The translations under genes were made by a program, and so were the position numbers. The notes below the pieces were generated by a model. The model was not told where the DNA came from. It ran no database searches and saw nothing but the letters and a program-made list of their open reading frames with translations. Positions 7,252-14,009 of a stretch of 14,009 nucleotides of DNA are shown here, piece after piece (positions within the stretch are counted from its first letter, which is position 1; each line of letters opens with the position of its first letter). This DNA comes from Bacillota bacterium (GTDB taxonomy: Bacteria; Bacillota; Clostridia; Peptostreptococcales; Anaerovoracaceae), in contig JAUNRL010000012.1 in the NCBI GenBank assembly GCA_030535715.1, positions 1 through 14,009 of the forward strand, in the 5' to 3' direction.

Positions 7252-8565
7252 CTATAGCACGCGGATCCGTCCGCCAAGGGCGGTGAAATCGCGGAAAAAA
7301 TCCGGGTAATATTTGTTGATGATGCCGGCGTTGCGGATGAGTACCGGCTCGGCGCAGATGCAGGAGGCGCCGGCAGCGGTCAGCACAGCTGCCGGATTGC
7401 CCAGAGGGTCCACCTCGCCGCCGGTCAGCACGGGCTTGCCGCGAAAGTCCAGTTTGTCTTCCTCCAGCAGAACATCTCCGCCCAGAAGAATCAGCGCGCG
7501 CTGGATTGATTCCAGATCGGGACGGTTCATATCCGTGAGCATGGACGCGCCGGAAGCGGAGGCCATGGCCACAGCCAGAATGGGAACCAGATCCGGTATC
7601 CTGCCGGCGTTGATGTTGCATCCGGTCAGTCTTGCCGCCGTGACGTTGGCGCTTCCCTCGCCGAGTCCCGTGCCTGCACCCATGGTGTGGAGCTTATCCA
7701 GAATCTGCCGGGAAACCTGGGGCGAATCGGCCCGCAGTCCGCGTACGGTGACATTGCCGCCCAGGGCGCCGCAGCAAAGCCAGAAGGCGGCCTGCCCCCA
7801 GTCCCCCTCCACGCGGACGTTTTCCGGCGCGTGCAAGGACTGGCTGCCGGCGATCTCATAGGAAGGATATCCGTAGTCATCCACCGTAGAGCGCACGGCA
7901 ATGCCGTACTGATGAAGAATATCCACTGCCATGATCGGGATTTCATTGATCTGAGGCATGGTCGTCGTTCGCAGGGAGCTGTTCCCCTCCAGCAAAGGCA
8001 GCGCCATCAGCAGACCGGCCGTGAACCAGGGATCTTCTTTGCCGGTCAGGGAAAAATGGCCGTATTTCAGTCGGCCGGACAGGATGCAGATCTCCCGGAT
8101 CCGTTTGCGGTTCCGCCGGCGGATCTTCAGGCTTCCCCGGGAATGGTCCGTGCCGTGCTGCCGAAGGACGTCGAAGAGAGGCAGGATCGATTCCCAGTTG
8201 ATTTCCGGATCGCCCACAAAGGCAACCTTTTCCCGCAGCGCGGCGGCAATGGGGTAGAGCAGAGTAAGCGTCAGGACGCTTTTGCCGCAGTCCAGCATGG
8301 GTTCACCGCCGGTAAGGGCGCGCAGGCAGCGGAGGGTGGCTTCCAGATCTTCGGAAAGGGACTCCGGAAGGCTGGCACCGGGCGTCGGAGCAGTTTCGGA
8401 ACGCATCCCGGCGGTTCTGCCGTCAGCTGCCGAAGCGTCGGGACCGGCGCTGGCGCCGGCGGCCTTTGCCAGGTGCTGCGCAGCGCTGTGCAGGTGGGAA
8501 CTGACCGACCAGGGTCTGGCGTCAATGCTCCCTTTCAGTTTGGTTGGTGTCAGAATAATATCCAT
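7252..8565 (-). CDS. EPSP-synthase-like protein (AroA paralogue) with degenerate active site
   Basis: The product is 437 residues from ATG 8563-8565, with GGAGG (8572-8576) 6 bases upstream. Over its whole length it follows the AroA fold: SEDLEATLRCLRAL (71-84), LDCG (91-94), PIAAAL (105-110), GLLMALPLLEG (184-194), VEGDWGQAAFWLCCGALGG (252-270), PDLVPILAV (324-332), YYPDFFRDFTALGG (419-432). The enzyme normally joins shikimate-3-phosphate and PEP. By eye, key residues are replaced: the K and R of KSxxHR are S20 and L25; GSTLR is VLTLT (97-101); SSQ is DPW (178-180); KESDR is MNRPD (346-350); DHRI is NPAA (390-393). D325 and K418 remain. A low-complexity Ala/Gly/Ser insert (36-68) follows the first strand. 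The frame is intact, so I infer a pseudoenzyme or changed activity rather than decay. I withhold the symbol aroA. It leads the operon with the DUF4234 and DUF2752 genes. Confidence 0.8.
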   Translation of the reverse strand: MDIILTPTKLKGSIDARPWSVSSHLHSAAQHLAKAAGASAGPDASAADGRTAGMRSETAPTPGASLPESLSEDLEATLRCLRALTGGEPMLDCGKSVLTLTLLYPIAAALREKVAFVGDPEINWESILPLFDVLRQHGTDHSRGSLKIRRRNRKRIREICILSGRLKYGHFSLTGKEDPWFTAGLLMALPLLEGNSSLRTTTMPQINEIPIMAVDILHQYGIAVRSTVDDYGYPSYEIAGSQSLHAPENVRVEGDWGQAAFWLCCGALGGNVTVRGLRADSPQVSRQILDKLHTMGAGTGLGEGSANVTAARLTGCNINAGRIPDLVPILAVAMASASGASMLTDMNRPDLESIQRALILLGGDVLLEEDKLDFRGKPVLTGGEVDPLGNPAAVLTAAGASCICAEPVLIRNAGIINKYYPDFFRDFTALGGRIRVL

Positions 8566-8581
8566 ACGCAGCCTCCATCAT

Positions 8582-8598
8582 TGATCATACTACCATAA
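8582..8598 (-). promoter_or_regulatory. Promoter core of the EPSPS-like operon, copy 1 of a 17-base repeat
   Basis: On the minus strand this 17-mer contains TATGG followed by -10-like TAGTAT (8587-8592), an extended -10 arrangement, then TGATCA (8582-8587, palindromic). A weak -35 TTGCCT lies 17 bases upstream, inside the terminator hairpin of htrA. The same 17 bases recur exactly at 12772-12788 in front of another minus-strand gene. Confidence 0.55.
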
Positions 8599-8639
8599 AA
8601 AGGAAAATAAGGCAAGGGAACACGGCGTTCCGTTGCCTT
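8597..8639 (-). terminator. Intrinsic terminator downstream of htrA
   Basis: A 13-base stem with one C-C mismatch (8627-8639 with 8609-8621) and a 5-base loop is followed on the minus strand by TTATTTTCCTTTTT. It begins 55 bases past the htrA stop. It separates htrA from the EPSPS-like operon, although the operon promoter overlaps its downstream edge. Confidence 0.75.
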
Positions 8640-8694
8640 TCTATAGTTTGAATACGGCCCTCTGTTCGAAACGGACAAAAGAACCGTTCCCCTG

Positions 8695-10266
8695 TCACTG
8701 TCCGAAGAAGTAGTCGAAGAGGCTGCCGCCTTCATCGGGGATCATCTGGCTGCCCGAATCATTCCGGCCGCTCTGGCTTTCCTGCCCGGCAACCTTGTCC
8801 GTGACGGATTTTTCTTCCAGCTTCAGCCTGATCTCCTTCTTGCTCCCGTTACGGACGATGGTAAAAGTCAGGGTGTCCCCCACCTTGTGGGAGGTGACGA
8901 TGGAGGACAGATCATCGAAGGCGGTGATCTCCTCGCCGTCAACGGCGGCAATGAGATCGCCGGGCTCGAAGCCGGCTTTCTTCGCGTTTCTGCCGTTGAC
9001 GCTGTAGATGTAAACCTGTGTGGCGGTCTGTCCGCCGAAGATGGAATCAAAGGAACTGAAGGAGTCTCCGCCGGCGGCCCCTTCCTTATAGGTCATGCCG
9101 GTGGAGGGCTGTCCGCTGACGTAGCCTTTGTCGATCAGCTGCTGGGCGACGTTGGTTGCCGTGTTGATGGGGATGGCGAAGCCAAGCCCTTCCACGTCGG
9201 ATCCTGCGGATTTTGCCACCACCAGTCCGATCAGCTGACCGCTGCCGTTGAACAGCCCACCGCCGGAATTGCCCGGGTTGATGGAACTGTCGGTCTGCAG
9301 CAGGTGCAGGGTCTTGCCGTCGATAGACAGAGCCCGATCCTTGGCGCTGATGATGCCTGCGGTTACCGTCCCGCCCAGTTCGCCCAGCGGGTTGCCGATG
9401 GCCACGGCCAGATCGCCGACCTCCAGCTGGTCGCTGTTGCCGTAGGTTGCGGCGGAGAGGCCGGAGGCACTGATCTTGATAACGGCAACGTCGTTGTTTT
9501 CATCGGTGCCGACCAATTCGGCATCGTATTCCTTTTTATCTGTAGCCGTCACCTTGATTTTGCTGGCGCCGTTGATGACATGGTTGTTGGTCATGATGTA
9601 ACCGTCTTTGCTGATGATGACTCCGCTGCCCGCACCCTGGGTGACGTACTGCTGCATCCAGGAGTCGGAGGTAACGCTTTCCGTACGTATTTCCACAACA
9701 CTGTCCTTGGCCCTGGCGGTGATTTCCTTCACCGTCATCTGGTTGCCGGTTGCGTTTTCCAGAGAGTAACCGGCGGTTTCGGCCGAAGATCCGGAATTGC
9801 TGGTGCTCGATCCGGCAGCGGTCTGCGCCGCGCCGGTGGGATGGGGCGAGATGAGGGCATTGCCAAGAAGGGATCCGCCGAACCCGAAGAGGGTGGACAG
9901 GATCATGCAGCCGACGACCAGGAAAGCCAGTGCCCGCCGGGACAGGATAACAGATCCGGTCTTTTTCTTTTTGCCGCCTCCATGGGGTACGGATCCCGCT
10001 CCGCCCGTTCCGCCGCTGAAGGAGCGGGTGCCGCCCGTACGCCGGGTTTCACCGTTGCTCCAGGATACGGATTCGCCGTAGCGGAAGTTTCGCCGGGGAT
10101 CGGCGTAGCTGCCTCTGGAGGAGCTGTCATCGTAACCGGGATTCTCGAAGACGGGCCGCGCGTTCCCTGGCCGGGATGCGGCCTTTTCCTCCGGATCCCG
10201 CAGGATGAAGTTTGGCTCGTAGTTCGAGGTTTTCTGCGTGTAGTCGTTCTTGTTCTTTCTATCCAT
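8695..10266 (-). CDS. htrA: HtrA/DegP-like membrane-anchored serine protease
   Basis: The product is 523 residues from ATG 10264-10266, with AAAGGAG (10274-10280) 7 bases upstream. Residues 1-108 are a long cytoplasmic tail rich in Gly, Ser, Arg and Tyr, ending in a Lys/Gly stretch. One transmembrane helix (about 112-136) anchors the protein, and a Ser/Thr/Gly linker (140-170) leads to the extracytoplasmic protease. The catalytic triad is H229 (TNNHVI), D259 (NNDVAVI) and S334 (INPGNSGGGLFN). A single PDZ domain spans about 400-485 (AGFEPGDLIAAVDGEEI). This is the usual layout of Gram-positive HtrA proteases, which degrade misfolded secreted proteins. The C terminus is a polar spacer followed by an aromatic tail (SLFDYFFGQ) that might dock in a PDZ domain. 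It is transcribed alone, divergent from glnS; no CtsR or CssR operator was recognised in the 238-base intergenic region. Confidence 0.93.
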   Translation of the reverse strand: MDRKNKNDYTQKTSNYEPNFILRDPEEKAASRPGNARPVFENPGYDDSSSRGSYADPRRNFRYGESVSWSNGETRRTGGTRSFSGGTGGAGSVPHGGGKKKKTGSVILSRRALAFLVVGCMILSTLFGFGGSLLGNALISPHPTGAAQTAAGSSTSNSGSSAETAGYSLENATGNQMTVKEITARAKDSVVEIRTESVTSDSWMQQYVTQGAGSGVIISKDGYIMTNNHVINGASKIKVTATDKKEYDAELVGTDENNDVAVIKISASGLSAATYGNSDQLEVGDLAVAIGNPLGELGGTVTAGIISAKDRALSIDGKTLHLLQTDSSINPGNSGGGLFNGSGQLIGLVVAKSAGSDVEGLGFAIPINTATNVAQQLIDKGYVSGQPSTGMTYKEGAAGGDSFSSFDSIFGGQTATQVYIYSVNGRNAKKAGFEPGDLIAAVDGEEITAFDDLSSIVTSHKVGDTLTFTIVRNGSKKEIRLKLEEKSVTDKVAGQESQSGRNDSGSQMIPDEGGSLFDYFFGQ

Positions 10267-10420
10267 AGCTGAACTCCTTTTTCGTCAGCAAATACAGCGA
10301 GGTTTCGGATATCCTTATCTTAATCGTTAATTATGTCGATTTCGTGAATGGCTGGTGGTAATCTCGAAATGAATCTGTGCAGAATTGCCTTTACAAACCG
10401 CCCGTCATGGGCGCCGAATC

Positions 10421-10450
10421 TTGACGGGGACGCGGGATGGGAGGTAAAAT
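10421..10450 (+). promoter_or_regulatory. Sigma-A promoter of glnS
   Basis: TTGACG (10421-10426), an 18-base spacer and TAAAAT (10445-10450) form a good sigma-A promoter. The start point would be near 10457, leaving a leader of under 50 bases, too short for a T-box. For htrA, in the same 238-base gap, I could not pick a convincing promoter. Confidence 0.7.
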
Positions 10451-10504
10451 ATCATCATTGGAAAACGCCGTTTCACGAGCGGCAACGCAAAAGAGGAGGA
10501 AGAT

Positions 10505-12160
10505 ATGGCAGAGGAAAAAGCAGCCGTCGGCACCAATTTCATTCACGCGAAGATCGAGAAGGATTTGGAGGAGGGGAAGTACGGGGACAAGGTTCTGACT
10601 CGTTTCCCGCCGGAGCCCAACGGATACCTGCACATCGGGCACGCCAAATCCATCTGCCTGAACTTCACAACGGCGATCAGGTACAACGGCGCGTGCAATC
10701 TGCGCTATGACGACACCAATCCGGTCAAGGAGGACATGGAGTATGTGGACTCTATCGAGAATGATGTGCGCTGGCTCGGGTTCGAATGGAAGGAACGGCT
10801 CTGGGCCTCCGACTATTTTGACGAGATGTACGAGTGTGCGGTGACGCTGATCAGGAAAGGACTTGCCTTTGTATGTGACCTTTCCGGGGAGCAGATCCGG
10901 CAGTACCGGGGAACCTTGACCGAGCCGGGAAAGGAGAGCCCTTACCGGGGCCGGAGCGTGGAGGAGAATCTGCGACTCTTCGAAGAGATGCGGGAAGGAA
11001 AATGCGCCGATGGCGAGAAGGTGTTGCGGGCGAAGATCGATATGGCTTCTCCCAATATCAATATGCGTGACCCCGTCATCTACCGGATCGCCCACGCCGA
11101 GCACCATAACACCGGCGACAAGTGGTGCATCTATCCCATGTACGATTTCGCACATCCTATTGAGGATGCCATCGAGGGGATTACCCATTCCATCTGCACT
11201 CTGGAGTTTGAGGACCACCGTCCCCTGTATGACTGGGTGCTGCAGGCTGTGGGCAAGTGGCCGACGCCGCCGCAGCAGATCGAGTTCGCCCGTCTTAATC
11301 TGACCAACACGGTCATGAGCAAGCGTCTGCTGAAGAAGATGGTGGACGAGGGTGACGTGGACGGATGGGACGACCCACGGATGCCGACCATTGCGGGGAT
11401 CCGCCGCCGGGGCTATACGCCGGAGGCGGTGCGGGATTTCTGTGAGCGGATCGGCGTGGCCAAGGCAAACAGCACCGTCGATATCGGTCTGCTGGAAGCC
11501 TGTGTCCGGGACGACCTGAAGACGAAGGTCCGGAACCGGAACGTGGTGGAGAATCCGATCAAGGTGATCATCACCAACTATCCGGAGGGACAGACCGAGG
11601 ACATGGAAGTCGAGAACAACCGGGAGGTTCCGGAGATGGGCAATCGCACGATCCCCTTCAGCCGGGAACTCTGGGTGGACGGCGACGATTTCATGGAAGT
11701 GCCGGCGAAGAAGTATTTCCGCCTGTTCCCCGGCAACGAGGTCCGCTTCAAGGGCGCTTACTTCATCACCTGCAACGAAGTGGTGAAGAACGAAGACGGC
11801 TCCGTTAAAGAACTGCTCTGCACCTACGATCCGGAGACGAAGAGCGGAACCGAAGGCGCAAACCGCAAAGTCAAGGGGACCATTCACTGGGTGGACACGG
11901 CTACAGCCGTGAAGATCCGGATCCGGAATTACGATTACCTGATGGTGGAGGATGAGAACGGTGAACTGGTCATGAACCCGGACTCCCTGACGGAGACGAT
12001 CGGGTATGCGGAGCCGCTGCTGGCGGAGGCTGAAGGTGGCGATCGGTTCCAGTTTTTCCGCAAAGGCTACTACATGGCGGATTCGGAGCTGACCACGGAC
12101 GAGGAGAAGGTCTTCAACCGGATCGTGGGACTGAAGTCGTCGTTCAAGGTGAAGAAATAA
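10505..12160 (+). CDS. glnS: Glutaminyl-tRNA synthetase
   Basis: The product is 551 residues, the usual bacterial GlnRS length. ATG 10505 follows AGGAGG (10494-10499) by 5 bases. Class I signatures are present: [15 protein letters not shown] with HIGH at 43-46, and VMSKR (270-274) as the KMSKS equivalent. YDDTNP (68-73), [22 protein letters not shown] (214-235) and DHRPLYDW (237-244) are GlnRS/GluRS-type core motifs, and the C-terminal half carries the two anticodon-binding beta barrels (about 345-545). It charges tRNA-Gln directly with glutamine in the cytoplasm. Many Bacillota lack GlnRS and use Glu-tRNA amidation by GatCAB instead, so this lineage has the direct route; whether GatCAB is also present cannot be seen here. 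It has its own promoter. The U32 remnant begins 25 bases downstream, and no terminator separates them. Confidence 0.96.
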   Translation: MAEEKAAVGTNFIHAKIEKDLEEGKYGDKVLTRFPPEPNGYLHIGHAKSICLNFTTAIRYNGACNLRYDDTNPVKEDMEYVDSIENDVRWLGFEWKERLWASDYFDEMYECAVTLIRKGLAFVCDLSGEQIRQYRGTLTEPGKESPYRGRSVEENLRLFEEMREGKCADGEKVLRAKIDMASPNINMRDPVIYRIAHAEHHNTGDKWCIYPMYDFAHPIEDAIEGITHSICTLEFEDHRPLYDWVLQAVGKWPTPPQQIEFARLNLTNTVMSKRLLKKMVDEGDVDGWDDPRMPTIAGIRRRGYTPEAVRDFCERIGVAKANSTVDIGLLEACVRDDLKTKVRNRNVVENPIKVIITNYPEGQTEDMEVENNREVPEMGNRTIPFSRELWVDGDDFMEVPAKKYFRLFPGNEVRFKGAYFITCNEVVKNEDGSVKELLCTYDPETKSGTEGANRKVKGTIHWVDTATAVKIRIRNYDYLMVEDENGELVMNPDSLTETIGYAEPLLAEAEGGDRFQFFRKGYYMADSELTTDEEKVFNRIVGLKSSFKVKK

Positions 12161-12185
12161 CCCGAGAAACAATGTGGAAGGATCC

Positions 12186-12565
12186 ATGACCACAAAGCAC
12201 AACATTCCCGAGCTGCTGGTGTCCGTCGGCGGCCGGAAACAATTCTGGGCTGCGGTGAATAACGGCGCGGATGCCGTTTGTCTCGGCAGCCTTCGTTTTC
12301 ATGCGCGGCAGAGTGCGCCCGATTTCGCTGCGCATGGAACTGATGACGTTCATCGGGAAGCCGACCGGTCTTCGAATCTCCGACGGACGGGCGAAAGCGG
12401 CGATCACCGGAAGTGTCCCGGCGGAGGCAACCCGGAACCGGAGACGAAGGCGTTTCGCTGATGATTCTGGAGCATCCCGTGCAATCAAAAACCCTTGCGG
12501 ACCGCAAGGCGTGGTGCGCAGGATCGGACGGTCTCTTTCTGGAGATAAGATGGTTATCCGCTGAC
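12186..12565 (+). pseudogene. U32 peptidase (collagenase-like) remnant with large internal deletion and frameshifts
   Basis: ATG 12186 follows GGAAGGA (12176-12182) and begins a U32-like N terminus: PELLVSVGG, AAVNNGADAVCLGS, LRFHARQSAP (about 45 residues). After about 12320 this frame loses similarity and stops at 12461. The +1 frame then reads ISLRMELMTFIGKP, TGLRISDG, ITGSVPAEATRN (about 12325-12430), which resembles the C-terminal DUF3656 domain that follows U32 catalytic domains. A third frame near 12515-12560 reads DGLFLEIRWLSA, again like that domain. The whole catalytic middle (several hundred codons) is missing. Intact relatives act on peptides or modify RNA or cofactor pathways (for example RlhA and TrhP in hydroxylation). 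The assignment is by eye; the N-terminal part is firm, the C-terminal part tentative. Confidence 0.6.
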
Positions 12566-12567
12566 GG

Positions 12568-12756
12568 TCAGACCTCGTTGGCGTTCCTGAACATGGAGAA
12601 GGATAGGAAGAATACTGCCGCAGAGATGAGGATCCACGCGAAGGGAAAGCCCTTCTGCGCGGCGATGTAGAGACAGGCCAGCCCGATCAGGAAAAGGAAG
12701 ATCGAACTGAGAATGTATCGGGGGGTTCTGCGTGATCCGTTGTTTCTGAAACTCAT
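12568..12756 (-). CDS. Small two-helix membrane protein, unknown function
   Basis: The product is 62 residues from ATG 12754-12756, with GGAGGT (12765-12770) 8 bases upstream. A basic N terminus (about 1-13, Arg/Asn-rich) is followed by two hydrophobic helices, about 14-33 and 38-56, separated by a short Gln-Lys-Gly turn, and a polar tail. By the positive-inside rule the N terminus is probably cytoplasmic. I do not recognise a family. It stands alone on the minus strand between the U32 remnant and nhaC, with its own promoter carrying the 17-base element also found before the EPSPS-like operon. The ribosome-binding site, start and clear two-helix pattern make it a real gene. Confidence 0.7.
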   Translation of the reverse strand: MSFRNNGSRRTPRYILSSIFLFLIGLACLYIAAQKGFPFAWILISAAVFFLSFSMFRNANEV

Positions 12757-12771
12757 GGGCGTTTACCTCCG

Positions 12772-12788
12772 TGATCATACTACCATAA
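12772..12788 (-). promoter_or_regulatory. Promoter core of the 62-residue gene, copy 2 of the 17-base repeat
   Basis: This is identical to 8582-8598. On the minus strand TATGG precedes TAGTAT (12777-12782), and a weak -35 TTGCTC (12800-12805) sits 17 bases upstream. The -10 lies only 6 bases before the ribosome-binding site, so the leader would be about 14 bases. Confidence 0.5.
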
Positions 12789-12867
12789 TCGTGGGAAAGG
12801 AGCAACTGCTGGCAGCCATTGCGCAAACTGTACCCTTCGTGTATAAATTCTGATTGTTGACATCTGG

Positions 12868-12896
12868 TTGACTTTTTTATGACCCAGGTCTATAAT
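12868..12896 (+). promoter_or_regulatory. Strong sigma-A promoter of the nhaC-type gene
   Basis: TTGACT (12868-12873), a 17-base spacer and TATAAT (12891-12896) are close to consensus. A second TTGACA lies 11 bases upstream (12857-12862), too far from the -10 to be its partner. Predicted transcription starts near 12903, giving a leader of about 83 bases. Confidence 0.85.
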
Positions 12897-12909
12897 TCTT
12901 GTATCTGAC

Positions 12910-12945
12910 AACCGAAGACAAAGGTGGTGTATATTGTCTTCGGTT
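12910..12945 (+). promoter_or_regulatory. Perfect 12-bp hairpin in the nhaC leader
   Basis: Bases 12910-12921 pair exactly with 12934-12945 around a 12-base loop containing AGGTGGTG. The hairpin begins a few bases after the predicted transcript start and ends 25 bases before the ribosome-binding site. There is no U-tract after it, so it is not a plain terminator. It could stabilise the 5' end of the mRNA, bind a regulator as RNA, or act as a DNA operator just downstream of the promoter. Confidence 0.6.
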
Positions 12946-12985
12946 TGCAATTATCTATTACATATTTGGTAAGGAGGATTTTATT

Positions 12986-14009
12986 ATGGGTAGAAAAGTA
13001 CCTATGTGGCAGTGCGTCATCGCCATCCTCGCCATGGTCGTATTCCTGTTCTGGAACGTTAAGTTCGATAAAGGCGGAGAGGCCCACGGTGGTCTGATTC
13101 TGGCTGCCTGTATCGCCGGCATCATCGGCGCGGCCAACGGCTGGAAGTGGAGCTACATGGAGCAGGGTATCCTGGCGGCGATCAACCGTTCCATGCAGGC
13201 CATGCTGATCCTGGCCGTTGTCGGCGCCATGATCGGCTGTTGGAAGGCAGGCGGTGTCATTCCGTCCATGATGTACTACGGTATCAAGATTATTTCACCA
13301 AGGATTTTCCTGTTCACCGCGTGCATCCTGTGCTCCGTCATTTCACTGGCGACCGGTTCATCCTGGTCCACGGCCGGATCCATGGGCGTTGCCCTGATCG
13401 GTATCGGAACCGCTCTGGGATTCCCTGCCGCGATGACGGCCGGTGCGATCGTGTCCGGCGCGTACTTCGGCGACAAGATGTCCCCGCTGTCTGACACGAC
13501 GAATCTGGCGCCGGCGATCGCGGGAACCAATCTGTTTGCGCACATCAAGCACATGGTTTATACGGTAACCCCGTCCCTGATCATCGCGCTGATCGTGTAC
13601 CTGATCCTGGGCTTCACCCACAAGGGCGGTGCTGCCAACGAAGAACAGATCACCATGATCCTGGGGTTCATCGCAGAGAACTTCAAGGTAGGCATCCTGT
13701 TCCTGATCCCGCCGGTATTCGTTATCGTCGCGGTCATCATCAAGATGCCGGCTCTGCCCGCTCTGATCGCGGGTGCGCTGCTGGGCATTCCGTTTATGGC
13801 GATGCAGGGAATCAAAGTTATCCCGGGCGGCGGCGAACAGTCCAGCGTATTCAACATTATCAACAACGGTCTCGGTTCACTCCCCAGCGGCTATGAGGCT
13901 CCGGAAGATGACCTGCTGATGACCAAGCTGGTGGCACTGCTGACCGGCGGCGGTCTGCAGTCCATGATGTGGACCATCTCCCTGATCATGCTGGCGATGT
14001 GCTTCGGCG
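12986..14009 (+). CDS. nhaC: NhaC-family Na+/H+ antiporter (3' end outside window)
   Basis: ATG 12986 follows AAGGAGG (12971-12977) by 8 bases. The frame stays open to the window end, giving 341 residues of a family that usually has about 450-500. It is a polytopic membrane protein with many hydrophobic helices from residue 8 on. The NhaC core motifs are clear: SLATGSSWSTAGSMGVA (120-136) and GAYFGDKMSPLSDTTNLAPA (158-177), which in the family line the ion path. Members exchange Na+ for H+, and some, such as MleN of Bacillus subtilis, couple Na+ uptake with malate/lactate exchange, so the substrate is not settled by sequence. The near-consensus promoter and strong ribosome-binding site suggest high expression, and the leader hairpin suggests control. 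Confidence 0.92.
   Translation, partial: MGRKVPMWQCVIAILAMVVFLFWNVKFDKGGEAHGGLILAACIAGIIGAANGWKWSYMEQGILAAINRSMQAMLILAVVGAMIGCWKAGGVIPSMMYYGIKIISPRIFLFTACILCSVISLATGSSWSTAGSMGVALIGIGTALGFPAAMTAGAIVSGAYFGDKMSPLSDTTNLAPAIAGTNLFAHIKHMVYTVTPSLIIALIVYLILGFTHKGGAANEEQITMILGFIAENFKVGILFLIPPVFVIVAVIIKMPALPALIAGALLGIPFMAMQGIKVIPGGGEQSSVFNIINNGLGSLPSGYEAPEDDLLMTKLVALLTGGGLQSMMWTISLIMLAMCFG

Noticed and set aside
8887..10272. Plus-strand open frame (461 codons) opposite htrA
   Set aside because: It is Gly/Asp/Val-rich nonsense antisense to a protease with complete motifs; it has no start signals.
4133..10394. 13-base match GAATTGCCTTTAC at 4133-4145 and 10382-10394
   Set aside because: A match of this length is expected a few times by chance in 14 kb, and the two contexts (end of the M3 peptidase gene, glnS upstream region) have nothing in common.
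10267..10504. T-box or other riboswitch upstream of glnS
   Set aside because: The promoter at 10421-10450 leaves a leader of under 50 bases, and no specifier-loop or T-box consensus sequence was seen.
10391..12205. Long minus-strand open frame (604 codons) opposite glnS
   Set aside because: It is fully antisense to an unmistakable GlnRS, has no ribosome-binding site and a His/Val/Leu-rich composition typical of reverse-frame shadows in GC-rich DNA.
12070..12507. Minus-strand open frames across the end of glnS and the U32 remnant
   Set aside because: They have no ribosome-binding site and Arg/Ser/Pro-rich composition, and plus-strand frames in the same bases match U32 family motifs.
12890..13087. 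65-codon minus-strand frame over the nhaC promoter and start
   Set aside because: It is antisense to a consensus promoter, the leader hairpin and the start of a clear NhaC protein, with no start signals of its own.

Overview
The window reads as a stretch of chromosome from a moderately high-GC anaerobic member of the Bacillota, most likely class Clostridia. This rests on strong Shine-Dalgarno sites before most genes, Bacillus-type extended -10 (TRTG) promoters, a Clostridia-style alanine dehydrogenase, a PUA-less glutamate 5-kinase, DUF2752 and DUF4234 membrane proteins and an NhaC antiporter. Genus cannot be fixed from the sequence alone. I see no phage, insertion sequence, CRISPR array, rRNA or tRNA.

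Layout. Bases 1-2739 (+) form a tightly packed cluster: the 3' end of typA/bipA, a small MscS channel, proB, and a PIN/NYN-like putative nuclease with a charged linker. It ends at a hairpin terminator (2771-2803) that can also serve the convergent ald gene (-). Next on the minus strand are ald (alanine dehydrogenase) and an exported M3 (PepF-like) metallopeptidase, each with its own promoter. Bases 5898-6215 hold the peptidase promoter and debris of two lost genes. Bases 6216-8565 (-) form a three-gene operon: an EPSP-synthase-like protein, a DUF4234 protein and a DUF2752 protein. A terminator (8597-8639) separates it from htrA (-). htrA is divergent from glnS (+), which has a good sigma-A promoter. 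Downstream of glnS, 12186-12565 is the wreck of a U32 peptidase gene, followed by a 62-residue membrane protein (-) and the 5' part of an nhaC-type antiporter gene (+), which has a near-consensus promoter and a long perfect hairpin in its leader.

How the genes fit together. mscS and proB are stop-start coupled, which links a tension-gated solute release valve to the first step of proline synthesis and suggests an osmotic-stress theme. HtrA, the exported peptidase and NhaC are envelope or ion homeostasis functions. The most unusual item is the EPSP-synthase-like gene. Its fold-forming segments are well preserved, but nearly every conserved substrate-binding and catalytic motif of AroA is replaced (KS..HR, G.STLR, SSQ, KESDR, DHRI). 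It looks like an intact pseudoenzyme or a repurposed enzyme, co-transcribed with two membrane proteins of unknown function. Two promoter regions 4.2 kb apart (this operon and the 62-residue gene) share a perfect 17-base sequence, which may mark common control.
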